Positions 43,246 to 56,100 of a stretch of 64,000 bases of DNA are shown here, in pieces. The DNA is from Pseudomonas sp. MTM4. GTDB lineage: Bacteria; Pseudomonadota; Gammaproteobacteria; Pseudomonadales; Pseudomonadaceae. The stretch lies in contig NZ_CP048411.1 of the NCBI RefSeq assembly GCF_019355055.1, positions 2,259,501 through 2,323,500 on the forward strand, written 5' to 3'. Under the pieces are notes generated by a model. That model searched no databases. It worked only from the letters and a program-made list of their open reading frames with translations, and was not told the origin of the DNA. A program made the position numbers and the translations under genes. Positions within the stretch are counted from its first letter, which is position 1. Each line of letters begins with the position of its first letter.

Positions 43246-46092
43246 TTGGACAAGATTCTGATTCGTGGGGCTCGTACCCACAACCTGAAGAACATCGACC
43301 TGACTCTGCCGCGCGACAAACTGATCGTGATTACCGGCCTGTCCGGTTCCGGCAAGTCCTCTCTGGCGTTCGATACGCTTTATGCCGAAGGGCAGCGCCG
43401 TTATGTCGAGTCGCTTTCGGCATACGCCCGGCAATTCCTCTCGATGATGGAAAAGCCGGACGTCGATACCATCGAAGGCCTCTCCCCGGCCATCTCCATC
43501 GAGCAGAAGTCGACTTCGCACAATCCCCGGTCGACCGTCGGCACCATTACCGAGATCTATGATTACCTGCGCTTGCTCTATGCACGCGTCGGTACGCCGC
43601 GCTGTCCGGATCACGATGCACCGCTGGAAGCCCAGACGGTCAGCCAGATGGTCGATCAGGTGCTGGCACTACCGGAAGGCCGCAAGCTGATGCTGCTCGC
43701 GCCCGTCATTCGCGAACGCAAGGGCGAGCATCTGGCGGTGTTCGATGAGCTGCGCGCGCAGGGCTTCGTACGGGCGAGGATCAACGGGCGGCTCTACGAA
43801 CTCGATGAACTGCCGAAACTCGATAAGCAAAAGAAGCACTCCATCGATGTCGTGGTGGATCGTTTCAAAGTGCGCAGCGACTTGCAGCAGCGTCTCGCCG
43901 AATCCTTCGAGACGGCACTCAAGCTCGCCGACGGCATCGCCCTGGTCGCCTCGATGGACGACGAGAATGACACTGAGGAAATGATTTTCTCAGCCCGCTT
44001 CGCCTGCCCAATTTGCGGGCATTCGATCAGCGAGCTCGAGCCCAAGCTGTTCTCGTTCAACAACCCGGCCGGCGCATGCCCGACCTGCGACGGCCTGGGC
44101 GTCAAACAGTTCTTCGATGCCAAACGCCTGGTCAATGGCGAGCTGACCCTGGCTGAGGGCGCCATTCGCGGTTGGGATCGGCGCAACGTCTATTACTTCC
44201 AGATGCTCGGATCGCTCGCATCGCATTATGGTTTCAGTCTTGACGAGCCATTCGACTCACTGCCGGCGGAGCAGCAGAAAGTCGTCTTGCGCGGCAGTGG
44301 AAAGGAGAACGTGGATTTCCGCTATCTGAACGACCGCGGCGACATCGTCAAACGCTCTCACCCCTTCGAGGGAATCATCCCCAATCTTGAGCGGCGCTAC
44401 CGTGAAACCGAATCCAATTCGGTACGTGAAGAACTGGGCAAATATCTCAGTACTCAGCCCTGCCCGGAATGCCGCGGCACCCGCCTGCGTCGCGAAGCAC
44501 GCCATGTATGGGTCGGGGACAAGACCCTACCGGCGGTGACTGGCCTGCCGATCGGCGATGCCACCGAGTATTTCGGTGACCTGTCGCTCATCGGACGTCG
44601 CGGTGAGATCGCCGACAAGATTCTCAAGGAGATTCGCGAACGGCTGCAGTTCCTGGTCAACGTAGGCCTAGACTACCTGACGCTGGACCGCAGCGCCGAC
44701 ACCCTGTCCGGCGGCGAAGCTCAGCGCATCCGCCTGGCCAGCCAGATCGGTGCCGGTCTGGTCGGGGTCATGTACATCCTCGACGAACCCTCTATCGGCC
44801 TCCATCAGCGCGACAATGAACGCCTGCTCGGCACCCTGCGTCACCTGCGCGACATCGGCAATACGGTGATCGTCGTCGAGCATGATGAAGATGCCATACG
44901 CCTCGCCGACTACGTGGTCGACATAGGTCCCGGCGCCGGTGTGCATGGTGGACAGATCGTGGCGCAAGGCACGCCGGACGAGGTGATGAACAATCCCGCC
45001 TCGCTGACCGGCGGCTATCTTTCCGGCCGGGTAAATATTCTCTATCCCGCGCAACGCACCCCTCGCGATACGAGCAAGCTGCTCAGGCTCAAGGGCGCAC
45101 GCGGCAACAATCTGCGCAACGTCGATCTGGAAATCCCCGTGGGCCTGCTGACCTGCATCACCGGGGTGTCGGGCTCGGGCAAGTCGACGCTGATCAACAA
45201 CACGCTCTTTCCGATCACCGCCACGGCCCTGAACGGCGCGACGACGCTCGAGGTGGCACCTCATGATTCGTTCGATGGTCTGCAGCATCTGGACAAGGTC
45301 GTGGACATCGACCAGAGCCCGATAGGACGCACACCGCGCTCTAACCCTGCGACCTATACCGGACTGTTCACGCCGATCCGCGAGCTTTTCGCTGGCGTAC
45401 CTGAAGCCCGCTCTCGCGGTTACGGCCCGGGGCGGTTCTCCTTCAACGTCAAGGGCGGGCGCTGCGAGGCCTGCCAGGGCGACGGCGTGATCAAAGTGGA
45501 AATGCACTTCCTGCCGGATATCTACGTGCCCTGCGACGTGTGCAAGGGCAAGCGCTACAACCGCGAAACGCTGGAAGTGAAGTACAAAGGCAAAAGCATT
45601 ACCGAAGTGCTGGATATGACCATCGAAGAGGCGCGGGAATTCTTCGCTCCGGTGCCAGCCGTCGCACGCAAGCTGCAGACGCTAATCGATGTGGGGCTGT
45701 CCTACATCAAGCTCGGACAGAGCGCGACCACCCTATCAGGAGGCGAGGCACAACGGGTCAAGCTGTCGCGCGAGCTGTCCAAACGGGATACCGGCAAGAC
45801 GCTGTACATCCTCGACGAGCCCACCACGGGGTTGCACTTCGCCGATATCCAGCAGTTGCTGGATGTGTTGCACCGCCTTCGCGATCACGGCAATACGGTG
45901 GTAGTCATCGAGCACAATCTGGACGTGATCAAGACGGCGGACTGGCTGGTGGATCTCGGCCCCGAGGGGGGCTCGAAAGGCGGCCAGATCATCGCTACGG
46001 GCACCCCCGAAAACGTTGCCGAGATGCCGCAGTCGCATACCGGTCACTTTCTTAAGCCGTTGCTTGAGCGTGATCAAGCCCGGCATAAATGA
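43246..46092 (+). CDS. uvrA: Excinuclease ABC subunit A
   Basis: Damage-recognition ATPase of nucleotide excision repair, 948 aa. Two ABC modules have Walker [13 protein letters not shown] and [12 protein letters not shown] and signatures [16 protein letters not shown] and [12 protein letters not shown]. Zinc-binding Cys pairs are CPICGH...CPTCDG and CEACQGDG...CDVCKG. The start is a TTG at 43246 (then [13 protein letters not shown]), with a GAGG ribosome-binding site 6-9 nt upstream. The upstream ATG at 43186 coincides with the -35 region and would add 20 non-conserved residues. Ends at the bidirectional terminator. Confidence 0.96.
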   Translation: MDKILIRGARTHNLKNIDLTLPRDKLIVITGLSGSGKSSLAFDTLYAEGQRRYVESLSAYARQFLSMMEKPDVDTIEGLSPAISIEQKSTSHNPRSTVGTITEIYDYLRLLYARVGTPRCPDHDAPLEAQTVSQMVDQVLALPEGRKLMLLAPVIRERKGEHLAVFDELRAQGFVRARINGRLYELDELPKLDKQKKHSIDVVVDRFKVRSDLQQRLAESFETALKLADGIALVASMDDENDTEEMIFSARFACPICGHSISELEPKLFSFNNPAGACPTCDGLGVKQFFDAKRLVNGELTLAEGAIRGWDRRNVYYFQMLGSLASHYGFSLDEPFDSLPAEQQKVVLRGSGKENVDFRYLNDRGDIVKRSHPFEGIIPNLERRYRETESNSVREELGKYLSTQPCPECRGTRLRREARHVWVGDKTLPAVTGLPIGDATEYFGDLSLIGRRGEIADKILKEIRERLQFLVNVGLDYLTLDRSADTLSGGEAQRIRLASQIGAGLVGVMYILDEPSIGLHQRDNERLLGTLRHLRDIGNTVIVVEHDEDAIRLADYVVDIGPGAGVHGGQIVAQGTPDEVMNNPASLTGGYLSGRVNILYPAQRTPRDTSKLLRLKGARGNNLRNVDLEIPVGLLTCITGVSGSGKSTLINNTLFPITATALNGATTLEVAPHDSFDGLQHLDKVVDIDQSPIGRTPRSNPATYTGLFTPIRELFAGVPEARSRGYGPGRFSFNVKGGRCEACQGDGVIKVEMHFLPDIYVPCDVCKGKRYNRETLEVKYKGKSITEVLDMTIEEAREFFAPVPAVARKLQTLIDVGLSYIKLGQSATTLSGGEAQRVKLSRELSKRDTGKTLYILDEPTTGLHFADIQQLLDVLHRLRDHGNTVVVIEHNLDVIKTADWLVDLGPEGGSKGGQIIATGTPENVAEMPQSHTGHFLKPLLERDQARHK

Positions 46093-46141
46093 ACGCTACA
46101 GGTCTGCCCCGAGCCCTATCGTAAATCCGACCCGATACGAA

Positions 46142-46163
46142 AGCCCGCAGCATGCTGCGGGCT
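46142..46163. terminator. Bidirectional terminator between uvrA and the catalase gene
   Basis: Perfect 22-nt palindrome (AGCCCGCAGCA plus complement) midway between convergent stops at 46092 and 46181. T runs are weak. Confidence 0.7.
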
Positions 46164-46180
46164 ATTTCGTCACAGAAGGC

Positions 46181-47641
46181 CTAAGCCAGCGCTTCCTCGA
46201 CAGGGAGGTCCAACGCCTTGGCGATACCGGTACCGTAGGCTGGATCAGCCAAGTAGCAGTGCTTGATATGCCGCAGCTTGATATGCCGTGCCGCATCGCC
46301 CATCGCCCGCGCTGTGTTCTCGAATAGACGCTGCTGCTCGTCCGCCTCCATCAACCGGAACAGATCGCCTGGCTGAGTGAAGTAGTCCGCATCGTCCAAC
46401 CGGTAATCGTAACGGGCGGCGGCGCCTTCGAGCGCCAACGGCGGCTCGCTGAAGTCTGGCTGCTCACGCCATTCCCCGTAAGTGTTCGGCTGGTAATGCA
46501 AGCGACCACCGTGGTTGCCATCGACCCGCATCGCGCCATCGCGATGGAAGCTGTGCACTGGGCAGCGCGGCGCGTTCACCGGGATCTGGTGGTGGTTGAC
46601 GCCCAAGCGGTAGCGCTGCGCATCGCCGTAGGAAAACAGGCGCCCCTGAAGCATGCGGTCCGGCGAGAAGCTGATGCCCGGCACCACGTTCGCGGGCGTG
46701 AATGCCGCCTGCTCCACATCCTGGAAGTAATTGTCGGCGTTGCGGTTGAGCTCGTAGTAACCCACTTCGATCAGCGGGCAATCCTTCTTCGACCAGACCT
46801 TGGTCAGATCGAACGGATGGAAACGATAGCTTGCCGCCTTAGCTTCGGACATTACTTGTACGTACATGGTCCAGCGAGGGAAATCGCCACGCTCGATTGC
46901 CTCGAACAGGTCACGCTGAGAGCTTTCACGATCGCCAGCAACGATAGCTGCTGCTTCGGCGTCGGTGAGGTTCTTGATGCCCTGCTGGGTTTTGAAATGG
47001 AACTTGACCCAGTACCGCTGGTGATCGGCGCTGATAAAGCTGTAGGTGTGCGAGCCGAAACCATGCATGTGCCGGTAGGAGGCCGGTATCCCACGGTCGC
47101 CCATCACATAGGTAATCTGGTGCAGCGCCTCCGGCAGGCCGGTCCAGAAGTCCCAATTATTGTTGGCACTACGCATGTTGGTGCGCGGGTCGCGCTTGAC
47201 CGCATGGTTCAGATCGGGGAATTTCAGTGGATCGCGGAAAAAGAACACTGGCGTGTTGTTGCCGACCATGTCCCAGTTGCCTTGCTCGGTGTAGAACTTC
47301 AGGGCATAGCCGCGGATGTCACGTTCGGCATCGGCAGCACCGCGCTCGCCGGCAACGGTAGAGAACCGCGCAAACATCGGTGTTTTTTTGCCCACTTCCG
47401 AGAAGACTACCGCCTTGGTGTAGCGGGTAATGTCATGAGTAACAACGAACTCACCAAAGGCGCCAGAGCCTTTGGCATGCATACGCCGTTCAGGGATCAC
47501 TTCACGATCGAAATGTGCGAGCTTCTCTAGAAACCACACGTCCTGCAGCAACATGGGACCGCGCGCACCGGCGGTCATGGAATTCTGGTTTTCGGCTACC
47601 GGGGCACCGGCGACGGTAGTGAGTTTGGGCTGATCGGTCAT
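46181..47641 (-). CDS. katA: Monofunctional haem catalase (clade 3, KatA-type)
   Basis: Breaks hydrogen peroxide down to water and oxygen. The 486-aa small-subunit catalase has the distal His region [20 protein letters not shown], the [12 protein letters not shown] region (here [17 protein letters not shown]), and the proximal haem-ligand motif [17 protein letters not shown] with the axial Tyr. NADPH-binding residues are typical of clade 3. Length matches KatA (about 480 aa), and no signal peptide is present. It is a single gene between two terminators. An OxyR site would be expected, but I could not identify a convincing one. Confidence 0.95.
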   Translation of the reverse strand: MTDQPKLTTVAGAPVAENQNSMTAGARGPMLLQDVWFLEKLAHFDREVIPERRMHAKGSGAFGEFVVTHDITRYTKAVVFSEVGKKTPMFARFSTVAGERGAADAERDIRGYALKFYTEQGNWDMVGNNTPVFFFRDPLKFPDLNHAVKRDPRTNMRSANNNWDFWTGLPEALHQITYVMGDRGIPASYRHMHGFGSHTYSFISADHQRYWVKFHFKTQQGIKNLTDAEAAAIVAGDRESSQRDLFEAIERGDFPRWTMYVQVMSEAKAASYRFHPFDLTKVWSKKDCPLIEVGYYELNRNADNYFQDVEQAAFTPANVVPGISFSPDRMLQGRLFSYGDAQRYRLGVNHHQIPVNAPRCPVHSFHRDGAMRVDGNHGGRLHYQPNTYGEWREQPDFSEPPLALEGAAARYDYRLDDADYFTQPGDLFRLMEADEQQRLFENTARAMGDAARHIKLRHIKHCYLADPAYGTGIAKALDLPVEEALA

Positions 47642-47782
47642 GGCTACTACTCCGTGGCAATTCGAGAACTATCCAGTGTCGGTCACGTCACCGGCTGGTT
47701 GAGTGCCATCATATGAATCGCAACCAATACACTCTAATGATCAAGATCAACGCTACCGATAGCCAAAATCTTCAGACGAAAA

Positions 47783-47808
47783 AAAACCGAGCCTGAAGGC
47801 TCGGTTTT
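47783..47808 (-). terminator. Rho-independent terminator of the alpha operon
   Basis: AAAACCGAGCC / GGCTCGGTTTT stem with a TGAA loop, T-rich on the minus strand, 16 nt past the rplQ stop. Confidence 0.88.
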
Positions 47809-47823
47809 CTTGACGAAGCTAGC

Positions 47824-48210
47824 TTACTCAGCTGCTTCGACTTCACCGGTAACCGGACGGTCAACCAGCTCCACATAAGCCATGGGCGCATTGTCCCCAG
47901 CGCGGAAACCGCACTTGAGAATACGCAGGTAACCACCTTGGCGGGTGGCATAACGCGGACCCAGGTCATTGAACAGTTTGCCAACGATAGCCTTCGAGCG
48001 AGTACGGTCGAAAGCCAGACGACGGTTGGCGACGCTGTCTTCCTTGGCCAGGGTGATCAGCGGCTCGGCAACGCGACGCAGTTCCTTGGCCTTAGGCAGG
48101 GTTGTTTTGATCAGTTCGTGCTCGAACAGCGACACCGCCATGTTCTGGAACATGGCCTTGCGGTGTGCGCTTGTGCGGCTGAGATGACGGCCACTTTTAC
48201 GATGACGCAT
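47824..48210 (-). CDS. rplQ: 50S ribosomal protein L17
   Basis: 128 aa, N-terminus [20 protein letters not shown] as in all bacterial L17. It sits near the exit-tunnel rim of the large subunit. Last gene of the alpha operon, followed by the operon terminator. 45 nt separate it from rpoA. Confidence 0.98.
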   Translation of the reverse strand: MRHRKSGRHLSRTSAHRKAMFQNMAVSLFEHELIKTTLPKAKELRRVAEPLITLAKEDSVANRRLAFDRTRSKAIVGKLFNDLGPRYATRQGGYLRILKCGFRAGDNAPMAYVELVDRPVTGEVEAAE

Positions 48211-48255
48211 GATTGAAATTCCTTACCAAACGATCAGTTCGGTGACTATGGGCGA

Positions 48256-49257
48256 TCAGGCCGTAGCCTTATCGTCCTTCTTGAGACTTGCCGGCGGCCA
48301 ATTGTCGAGACGCATGCCCAGGGACAGACCACGAGAGGCCAGAACGTCTTTGATTTCGGTCAGAGACTTCTTGCCCAAGTTCGGCGTTTTCAACAGCTCG
48401 ACTTCGGTGCGCTGAATCAGATCACCGATGTAGTAGATGTTTTCTGCTTTGAGGCAGTTGGCCGAACGAACGGTCAGCTCCAGATCATCAACCGGACGCA
48501 GCAGGATCGGATCGATCTCGTCTTCCTGCTCGACTACAACCGGCTCGCTGTCTCCCTTGAGGTCGACAAATGCGGCCAGCTGCTGCTGCAGAATAGTCGC
48601 GGCACGACGGATCGCCTCTTCGGGATCCAAAGTGCCATTGGTTTCCAGGTCAATGACCAGCTTGTCCAGGTTGGTACGCTGCTCGACACGAGCGTTTTCG
48701 ACCACATAAGCCACGCGACGGACCGGGCTGAAGGTGGCGTCGAGCTGCAGACGACCGATGCTACGGCTTTCGTCCTCGTCGCTCTGACGCGCATCAGCAG
48801 GCTCGTAACCACGGCCGCGAGCGACCTTGAGCTTCATGTTGATCGAACCATTAGCCGCCAGGTTGGCGATCAGATGATCGCCATTGACGATTTCGACATC
48901 GTGATCCAGCTGGATATCGGCAGCGGTAACAGCGCCCGCGCCCTTCTTCACCAGGCTCAAGGTCACTTCATCACGGCCGTGCAGCTTGATGGCGATACCT
49001 TTGAGATTGAGCAGGATTTCAATGACATCTTCCTGCACGCCCTCGATAGCGCTGTACTCGTGGAGCACACCGTCGATCTCAGCCTCGACCACAGCACAGC
49101 CGGGCATGGAGGACAACAGAATACGACGCAGCGCGTTGCCCAGGGTATGGCCGAAACCACGCTCGAGAGGTTCGAGCGTGATCTTGGCACGGGTCGGACT
49201 GACCACCTGCACATCGATATGGCGGGGGGTCAGGAACTCATTTACCGAAATCTGCAT
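48256..49257 (-). CDS. rpoA: RNA polymerase alpha subunit
   Basis: 333 aa. The N-terminal assembly domain contains [24 protein letters not shown] sequence (here [18 protein letters not shown]). The C-terminal domain (about 250-320) has the promoter UP-element and activator surface [20 protein letters not shown], with the 265-type Arg at its start, then [13 protein letters not shown]. Usual length. It is coupled with ribosomal genes in the alpha operon. Confidence 0.98.
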   Translation of the reverse strand: MQISVNEFLTPRHIDVQVVSPTRAKITLEPLERGFGHTLGNALRRILLSSMPGCAVVEAEIDGVLHEYSAIEGVQEDVIEILLNLKGIAIKLHGRDEVTLSLVKKGAGAVTAADIQLDHDVEIVNGDHLIANLAANGSINMKLKVARGRGYEPADARQSDEDESRSIGRLQLDATFSPVRRVAYVVENARVEQRTNLDKLVIDLETNGTLDPEEAIRRAATILQQQLAAFVDLKGDSEPVVVEQEDEIDPILLRPVDDLELTVRSANCLKAENIYYIGDLIQRTEVELLKTPNLGKKSLTEIKDVLASRGLSLGMRLDNWPPASLKKDDKATA

Positions 49258-49279
49258 GGATACACCTATTTTCTAGCCC

Positions 49280-49900
49280 TTACTTGGAGTAGAGCTCGAC
49301 AATCAGGTTTTCGTTGATGTCGGCGGACAGATCACTGCGAGCCGGAACATTCTTGAAAACGCCGGATTTCTTGTCGGCATCTACTTCGACCCACTCAACA
49401 CGACCGCGCTGTACGCACAGTTCCAGGGCTTGGGCGATACGCAGCTGGTTACGGCACTTCTCGCGAACGGCAACCACGTCACCAGCTTTGACCTGGTAGG
49501 ACGGAACGTTCACGGTCTTGCCATTTACACTGATTGCCTTGTGGGAAACCAGCTGACGCGATTCAGCACGAGTAGAGCCGAAGCCCATGCGGTAAACCAC
49601 GTTATCCAGACGGCACTCCAGCAGTTGCAGCAAATTCTCGCCGGTAGCGCCCTTGCGGCTAGCCGCTTCCTTGTAGTAACCGCTGAACTGGCGCTCGAGC
49701 ACGCCATAGATACGACGGACCTTCTGCTTTTCACGCAGCTGAGTACCGTAATCAGACAGACGTCCACGGCGCTGGCCGTGAACACCTGGCGGGGTTTCAA
49801 TGTTGCATTTCGATTCGAGCGCGCGCGCACCACTCTTCAGAAAGAGATCGGTGCCTTCACGACGAGACAGTTTGCACTTGGGACCAATATAACGAGCCAT
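49280..49900 (-). CDS. rpsD: 30S ribosomal protein S4
   Basis: 206 aa, [20 protein letters not shown] with the S4 RNA-binding domain ([20 protein letters not shown]). It is an early 16S-binding protein and, in E. coli, the translational repressor of the alpha operon. No Cys zinc knuckle is seen, so this is the Zn-independent form. Confidence 0.98.
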   Translation of the reverse strand: MARYIGPKCKLSRREGTDLFLKSGARALESKCNIETPPGVHGQRRGRLSDYGTQLREKQKVRRIYGVLERQFSGYYKEAASRKGATGENLLQLLECRLDNVVYRMGFGSTRAESRQLVSHKAISVNGKTVNVPSYQVKAGDVVAVREKCRNQLRIAQALELCVQRGRVEWVEVDADKKSGVFKNVPARSDLSADINENLIVELYSK

Positions 49901-49917
49901 TCTTCACTGTCTCCTGA

Positions 49918-50307
49918 TTACACGCGACGCTTCTTCGGCGGACGGCACCCGTTATGCGGGATCGGCGTCACGTCGGTGATGCTGGCGATTTTATAACCAC
50001 AACCGTTCAAAGCACGAACAGCGGATTCACGACCCGGGCCTGGACCTTTGACGTTGACATCAAGGTTCTTGAGACCGTATTCCAGAGCGGCCTGACCGGC
50101 GCGCTCAGCAGCTACCTGAGCAGCGAACGGGGTGCTTTTACGTGAACCACGGAAGCCCGAGCCACCGGAAGTAGCCCAGGACAATGCGTTACCCTGGCGA
50201 TCGGTGATCGTGATGATGGTGTTATTGAAAGACGCATGGATATGGGCGATGCCATCAACCACTGTCTTTTTGACTTTTTTACGAGGACGAGCAGCAGGTT
50301 TTGCCAT
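49918..50307 (-). CDS. rpsK: 30S ribosomal protein S11
   Basis: 129 aa. [20 protein letters not shown] and the C-terminal [11 protein letters not shown] are diagnostic. Platform protein of the small subunit. 17 nt upstream of rpsD, 19 nt after rpsM. Confidence 0.98.
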   Translation of the reverse strand: MAKPAARPRKKVKKTVVDGIAHIHASFNNTIITITDRQGNALSWATSGGSGFRGSRKSTPFAAQVAAERAGQAALEYGLKNLDVNVKGPGPGRESAVRALNGCGYKIASITDVTPIPHNGCRPPKKRRV

Positions 50308-50326
50308 TACTTAAATTCCTACGCGA

Positions 50327-50683
50327 TTACTTGCGGATCGGCTTGCGCGGGCCCTTACGGGTGCGGGCGTTGGTCTTGGTACGCTGACCGCGCACCGGCA
50401 GACCACGACGATGACGCAGGCCGCGGTAGCAACCTAGGTCCATCAAGCGCTTGATCTTCATGTTGACTTCGCGACGCAGATCACCCTCAACGATGAACTT
50501 TGCCACTTCGCCGCGCAGCAGTTCGACCTGCTCGTCGGAGAGATCTTTGATTTTCGCTGCCGGGTTTACGCCGGTAGCTGCGCAGATAGTCTGCGCGCGA
50601 GTGCGACCAACACCATAGATGTAGGTCAGCGAGATAACAGTGTGCTTGTTATCTGGAATGTTTACGCCTGCAATACGGGCCAT
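50327..50683 (-). CDS. rpsM: 30S ribosomal protein S13
   Basis: 118 aa, [20 protein letters not shown], with C-terminal [20 protein letters not shown] contacting the P-site tRNA. First gene of the alpha operon, with a candidate promoter and the preceding spc terminator in the 131-bp gap upstream. Confidence 0.98.
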   Translation of the reverse strand: MARIAGVNIPDNKHTVISLTYIYGVGRTRAQTICAATGVNPAAKIKDLSDEQVELLRGEVAKFIVEGDLRREVNMKIKRLMDLGCYRGLRHRRGLPVRGQRTKTNARTRKGPRKPIRK

Positions 50684-50742
50684 TCAGTGAAACTCCAATT
50701 GACAGCTACCCAACGCCCCGGAAGCCAAGAAAAGGGCGCGAG

Positions 50743-50771
50743 ATACTAACGCTGTAATAACAAATAATCAA
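50743..50771 (-). promoter_or_regulatory. Candidate alpha-operon promoter
   Basis: TTGATT (50766-50771), 17-nt spacer, TAGTAT (50743-50748) on the minus strand, 60 nt upstream of rpsM. Each box matches consensus 4 of 6. Confidence 0.35.
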
Positions 50772-50795
50772 CCCGGCAGCGCACTAGCTACCGGG
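50772..50795 (-). terminator. Terminator/attenuator between rpmJ and rpsM
   Basis: CCCGGcAGC / GCTaCCGGG stem (one mismatch, 6-nt loop) followed on the minus strand by TTGATTATTTGTTATT. It probably ends part of spc-operon transcription before the alpha operon. Confidence 0.5.
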
Positions 50796-50814
50796 CTCGA
50801 GCCTTAGCTCACAA

Positions 50815-52289
<1,475 letters not shown>

Positions 52290-52724
52290 TTATTCCTCGA
52301 ACTTGCCGCCAGCTGCTTCGATAGCCGCACGCGCACCTTTAGTGGCGGCGATGCCCTTCAGAGTTACCGCACGACCAACCTCGCCCGACAGCATGACTTT
52401 TACACGCTGAACGTTCTGATTGATGATGTCGGCATCCTTGAGGCTCTGCAGAGTAACTACGTCGCCCTGAATCTTTGCCAGTTCGGAGGTGCGCACTTCG
52501 GCACGATCCATGGCCTTCAGAGAGACGAAGCCGAACTTCGGCAGACGACGATGCAGAGGCTGCTGGCCGCCCTCGAAACCGGGAGCGATCTTGCCACCGG
52601 AACGGGAAGTCTGACCCTTATGACCACGACCACCGGTTTTGCCGAGGCCGCTGCCGATACCACGGCCCGGACGCAGTTTCTCGCGACGGGCGCCTGGCGC
52701 AGAACGCAAATCGTTCAGTTGCAT
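52290..52724 (-). CDS. rplO: 50S ribosomal protein L15
   Basis: 144 aa, [20 protein letters not shown] followed by the glycine-rich [20 protein letters not shown]. Late-assembly large-subunit protein. 3 nt after rpmD. Confidence 0.98.
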   Translation of the reverse strand: MQLNDLRSAPGARREKLRPGRGIGSGLGKTGGRGHKGQTSRSGGKIAPGFEGGQQPLHRRLPKFGFVSLKAMDRAEVRTSELAKIQGDVVTLQSLKDADIINQNVQRVKVMLSGEVGRAVTLKGIAATKGARAAIEAAGGKFEE

Positions 52725-52727
52725 GGC

Positions 52728-52907
52728 TTAGCCCTCCACACGGAGCATGTAATAAGCCTTGTTGATCATGCCGCGGTTTTCAGGAGTGTCCTGAACCTCG
52801 ACGGTATGACCAATGCGACGCAGGCCGAGACCCTTGACGCAAAGCTTGTGATTAGGAATGCGGCCGCTGACGCTTTTGATCAGCGTAACCTTGACGGTGT
52901 TAGCCAT
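52728..52907 (-). CDS. rpmD: 50S ribosomal protein L30
   Basis: 59 aa translated from the minus strand: [20 protein letters not shown], then [20 protein letters not shown] and MLRVEG. This is the bacterial short L30. It lies between rpsE (2 nt) and rplO (3 nt). Confidence 0.96.
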   Translation of the reverse strand: MANTVKVTLIKSVSGRIPNHKLCVKGLGLRRIGHTVEVQDTPENRGMINKAYYMLRVEG

Positions 52908-52909
52908 GA

Positions 52910-53410
52910 TCAGGAAATCTCCTCAACGCTCTTGCCACGCTTCGCAGCGATCGACTCAGGCGACTGCATCGACTTCAAACCCTTGAAGGTGGCGTGAACC
53001 ACATTCACCGGATTGGTCGAGCCGTAGCACTTGGCCAAGACGTTCTGCACGCCAGCGACTTCAAGAATGGCGCGCATCGCACCACCGGCAATAACACCGG
53101 TACCTTCCGAAGCAGGCTGCATATACACCTTGGAGGCGCCATGCGCAGCCTTGGTCGCGTACTGCAGGGTAGTACCGTTCAGGTCAACTTGGATCATGTT
53201 GCGGCGAGCCGCTTCCATGGCCTTCTGAATAGCAGCCGGCACTTCGCGGGACTTGCCACGACCGAAACCTACGCGACCTTTACCATCACCCACTACAGTC
53301 AGTGCGGTGAAGGTGAAGATGCGACCACCTTTTACTGTCTTGGCGACGCGGTTAACTTGAACCAGCTTCTCAATGTAGCCTTCGTCGCGCTTTTGCTCGT
53401 TATATGCCAT
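52910..53410 (-). CDS. rpsE: 30S ribosomal protein S5
   Basis: 166 aa. The N-terminal dsRBD-like part begins [20 protein letters not shown], and [20 protein letters not shown] and [20 protein letters not shown] are diagnostic. Accuracy and decoding protein. 3 nt after rplR. Confidence 0.98.
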   Translation of the reverse strand: MAYNEQKRDEGYIEKLVQVNRVAKTVKGGRIFTFTALTVVGDGKGRVGFGRGKSREVPAAIQKAMEAARRNMIQVDLNGTTLQYATKAAHGASKVYMQPASEGTGVIAGGAMRAILEVAGVQNVLAKCYGSTNPVNVVHATFKGLKSMQSPESIAAKRGKSVEEIS

Positions 53411-53413
53411 AAC

Positions 53414-53764
53414 TTAGAACTCCAGCCCGCCTTCACGAGCAGCATCAGCCAGTGCCTTGACACGACCATGGTACTTGAAGCCAGAACGGTCGAACGCCAC
53501 CTGGGTGACACCTGCGGCCTTAGCACGCTCAGCGACCAGCTGACCAACTTTCTTGGCAGCGTCGACGTTGCCGGTGGCACCGCCGCGCAGTTCTTTGTCG
53601 AGAGTCGAGGCACTGGCCAGGACCTTGCCGCCGTCGGCCGAAAGGACCTGGGCGTAGATGTGCTGGGAAGAGCGGTACACACAAAGGCGTACGACTTCCA
53701 GCTCGCGCATCTTCAGGCGTGCCTTGCGAGCGCGACGCAGACGAGTAACTTTCTTTACGCTCAT
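53414..53764 (-). CDS. rplR: 50S ribosomal protein L18
   Basis: 116 aa. [20 protein letters not shown] and the C-terminal [20 protein letters not shown] bind 5S rRNA in the central protuberance. 10 nt after rplF. Confidence 0.98.
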   Translation of the reverse strand: MSVKKVTRLRRARKARLKMRELEVVRLCVYRSSQHIYAQVLSADGGKVLASASTLDKELRGGATGNVDAAKKVGQLVAERAKAAGVTQVAFDRSGFKYHGRVKALADAAREGGLEF

Positions 53765-53774
53765 TTGCTATGCC

Positions 53775-54308
53775 CTACTTCTTCTTAGCTTCTTTACGAC
53801 GGACCACTTCGTCCGAGTAACGTACGCCTTTGCCCTTGTAAGGCTCAGGGCGACGGAAGTCACGGATTTCAGCAGCCACCTGACCGACCAGTTGCTTATC
53901 GACACCCTTGATCAGGATATCGGTCTGGCTGGGGGTCTCAGCGGTAACGCCTTGCGGCAGCTCATATTCCACCGGGTGCGAGAAGCCGAGAGCCAGGGAC
54001 AGCACTTGACCTTTGGCTTGCGCCTTGTAACCAACACCAACCAGCTGAAGCTTGCGCTCGAAGCCTTGGCTGACGCCAATCACCATGTTGTTAACCAGCG
54101 CACGGGTGGTACCGGCCATGGCACGGTTCTGCTGATCGCCATTACGCGCAGCAAAACGGAGCTCACCAGCCTCATGGATCACTTCCACAGAGGAGTGTAC
54201 GTTCAGTTCAAGAGCGCCCTTGGCACCCTTCACCGAAAGCTGCTGGCCAGACATGTTGAATTCAACACCAGCGGGCAGCTTGACGGGGTTCTTAGCAACG
54301 CGAGACAT
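53775..54308 (-). CDS. rplF: 50S ribosomal protein L6
   Basis: 177 aa, [20 protein letters not shown], with the C-terminal [20 protein letters not shown] signature near the sarcin-ricin loop. 12 nt after rpsH. Confidence 0.98.
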   Translation of the reverse strand: MSRVAKNPVKLPAGVEFNMSGQQLSVKGAKGALELNVHSSVEVIHEAGELRFAARNGDQQNRAMAGTTRALVNNMVIGVSQGFERKLQLVGVGYKAQAKGQVLSLALGFSHPVEYELPQGVTAETPSQTDILIKGVDKQLVGQVAAEIRDFRRPEPYKGKGVRYSDEVVRRKEAKKK

Positions 54309-54320
54309 GCTTATCCCCCC

Positions 54321-54713
54321 TTAGAACACTGTGCAGAGCACTTCGCCGCCAACGCCAGCAGCGCGAGCAGCACGATCAGTCATCACACCTTTATTGGTGG
54401 ACACGATCGAAACACCCAGACCGCCACGAACTTTCGGCAACTGATCAACGGATTTGTACTGGCGAAGGCCAGGACGGCTTACGCGCTTCAGCTCTTCGAT
54501 AACCGGACGACCTTCGAAGTACTTCAGCTCGATAGACAGCTGCGGCTTGGCATCGCTGCTGACGTTGTATCCTGCGATATAGCCTTCACCTTGAAGAACG
54601 TTGGCTACAGCCACCTTCAAAGTGGAAGACGGCATGCTTACGACGGACTTTTCGGCCATCTGGGCATTACGGATACGAGTTAGCATGTCCGCTAACGGGT
54701 CCTGCATACTCAT
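54321..54713 (-). CDS. rpsH: 30S ribosomal protein S8
   Basis: 130 aa, [21 protein letters not shown]-terminal [20 protein letters not shown]. It binds 16S helix 21 and in E. coli represses the spc operon. It is separated from rpsN by an unusually long, hairpin-rich gap. Confidence 0.98.
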   Translation of the reverse strand: MSMQDPLADMLTRIRNAQMAEKSVVSMPSSTLKVAVANVLQGEGYIAGYNVSSDAKPQLSIELKYFEGRPVIEELKRVSRPGLRQYKSVDQLPKVRGGLGVSIVSTNKGVMTDRAARAAGVGGEVLCTVF

Positions 54714-54742
54714 GGGCTCTTGGCTCCTAATTCTAAAAAATA

Positions 54743-54893
54743 AGCCCGCGAGGGCTCGTGTCGCCTACTAGATGAACGCGCCTCGAAAGGCGTGAGTCGG
54801 GCGAGCCGGACATTCTAGAGACAGTCCAGAAACGAATCAAGCCCCATGAGGGGCTTGATTCGATAGCGGCAGTTCCGGTAGCAATGCCGGAAC
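54743..54893 (-). promoter_or_regulatory. Hairpin-rich intercistronic region between rpsN and rpsH
   Basis: In transcript order: stem GTTCCGG/CCGGAAC (54872-54893), a perfect 13-bp stem with a 4-nt loop (54833-54862), a CGCCT/AGGCG stem with a UUCG loop (54779-54792), and AGCCC/GGGCT (54743-54756) followed by a T-rich TTATTTTTTAG. The last looks like a small intrinsic terminator or attenuator. The other three may be RNA-processing or stability elements. No frame here looks coding. Confidence 0.5.
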
Positions 54894-54897
54894 CTCG

Positions 54898-55203
54898 TTA
54901 CCAGCTGGCTTTTACCAGGCCCGGTACGTCGCCACGCATTGCGGCCTGACGCAACATGCTGCGCGCAAGACCAAACTTGCGATACACACCATGCGGACGA
55001 CCCGTCAGACGGCAACGATTGCGCAGACGCGAAGCGCTGGCATCACGCGGCTGCTTCTGCAGGGCGACCTGGGCCTCCCAACGCGCCCCAGGAGACGACT
55101 CGGGATTAGCGATGACAGCTTTCAGCGCGGCACGCTTCTGGGCGTACTTAGCAACCGTTTGCTGACGCTTCAGCTCACGGTTCTTCATGCTTTGCTTAGC
55201 CAT
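54898..55203 (-). CDS. rpsN: 30S ribosomal protein S14 (zinc-free long form)
   Basis: 101 aa, [20 protein letters not shown], ending [20 protein letters not shown]. It lacks the CxxC pairs of zinc-binding S14, so it is the long C-minus type. 12 nt after rplE. Confidence 0.98.
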   Translation of the reverse strand: MAKQSMKNRELKRQQTVAKYAQKRAALKAVIANPESSPGARWEAQVALQKQPRDASASRLRNRCRLTGRPHGVYRKFGLARSMLRQAAMRGDVPGLVKASW

Positions 55204-55215
55204 TTCCTACTCCTA

Positions 55216-55755
55216 TCAGTTACGGAACGGGAAGTTGAAAGCACGCAGCAGCGCGCGCCCCTCTTCGTCCGTCCGAGCAGTAGTGGTCAGCGTAATGTCC
55301 AGACCACGCAGGGCATCAATCTTGTCGTAATCGATTTCCGGGAAGATGATCTGCTCTTTTACACCCATGCTGTAATTGCCACGACCATCGAAGGACTTGG
55401 CATTCAGGCCGCGGAAATCGCGAACCCGAGGCAGGGAAATGGCGAGCAGACGATCCAGGAATTCATACATGCGATCATTGCGCAGCGTGACCTTGACACC
55501 GATCGGCCAGCCTTCACGAACCTTAAAGCCCGCAATGGATTTCCGAGCGTGGGTCACTACAACCTTCTGACCGGTGATCTTCTCCAGGTCGGCAACTGCG
55601 TTATCGATGATTTTCTTATCACCGATCGCTTCGCCGATACCCATATTCAGGGTGATCTTGGTGATGCGCGGAACTTCCATCACGTTGCCAAGCTGAAGCT
55701 CTTCTTTCAGCTTGGGAGCGATTTGCTTCCGATAAACTTCTTTTAGTCGTGCCAT
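55216..55755 (-). CDS. rplE: 50S ribosomal protein L5
   Basis: 179 aa, [21 protein letters not shown]-terminal [16 protein letters not shown] segment (here [20 protein letters not shown]). 5S rRNA-binding. Only 19 nt follow rplX, too little to hold the E. coli-type S8 operator in the gap itself. Confidence 0.98.
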   Translation of the reverse strand: MARLKEVYRKQIAPKLKEELQLGNVMEVPRITKITLNMGIGEAIGDKKIIDNAVADLEKITGQKVVVTHARKSIAGFKVREGWPIGVKVTLRNDRMYEFLDRLLAISLPRVRDFRGLNAKSFDGRGNYSMGVKEQIIFPEIDYDKIDALRGLDITLTTTARTDEEGRALLRAFNFPFRN

Positions 55756-55774
55756 GGTTATCTACCTAGCAGTC

Positions 55775-56089
55775 TCAAGCTTCAACCGGCTTTTGGGTCG
55801 ACTTGAAGACACGAATTTTCTTGCCGTCTTCAATCTTGAAGCCAACGCGATCAGCCTTGTTGGTTTCACCATTGAAAATAGCGACGTTAGAGGCGTGCAG
55901 AGGCGCCTCTTTCTCGACGATACCGCCCTGAACGCCCGACATTGGGTTCGGCTTGGTATGACGCTTTACGAGGTTGATACCACCAACGACCAAGCGGTCG
56001 TCAGCGAGAACCCGAAGCACCTTACCGCGCTTGCCCTTGTCCTTGCCGGCGATGACGATGATCTCGTCGTTGCGACGAATCTTTTGCAT
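55775..56089 (-). CDS. rplX: 50S ribosomal protein L24
   Basis: 104 aa with the KOW motif [20 protein letters not shown]. Assembly-initiator of the large subunit. 11 nt after rplN. Confidence 0.98.
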   Translation of the reverse strand: MQKIRRNDEIIVIAGKDKGKRGKVLRVLADDRLVVGGINLVKRHTKPNPMSGVQGGIVEKEAPLHASNVAIFNGETNKADRVGFKIEDGKKIRVFKSTQKPVEA

Positions 56090-56100
56090 GCGGCTACTCC

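Noticed and set aside
47642..47782. OxyR site upstream of katA
   Set aside because: Scattered ATAG/CTAT-like tetramers exist, but their spacing does not match the OxyR pattern.
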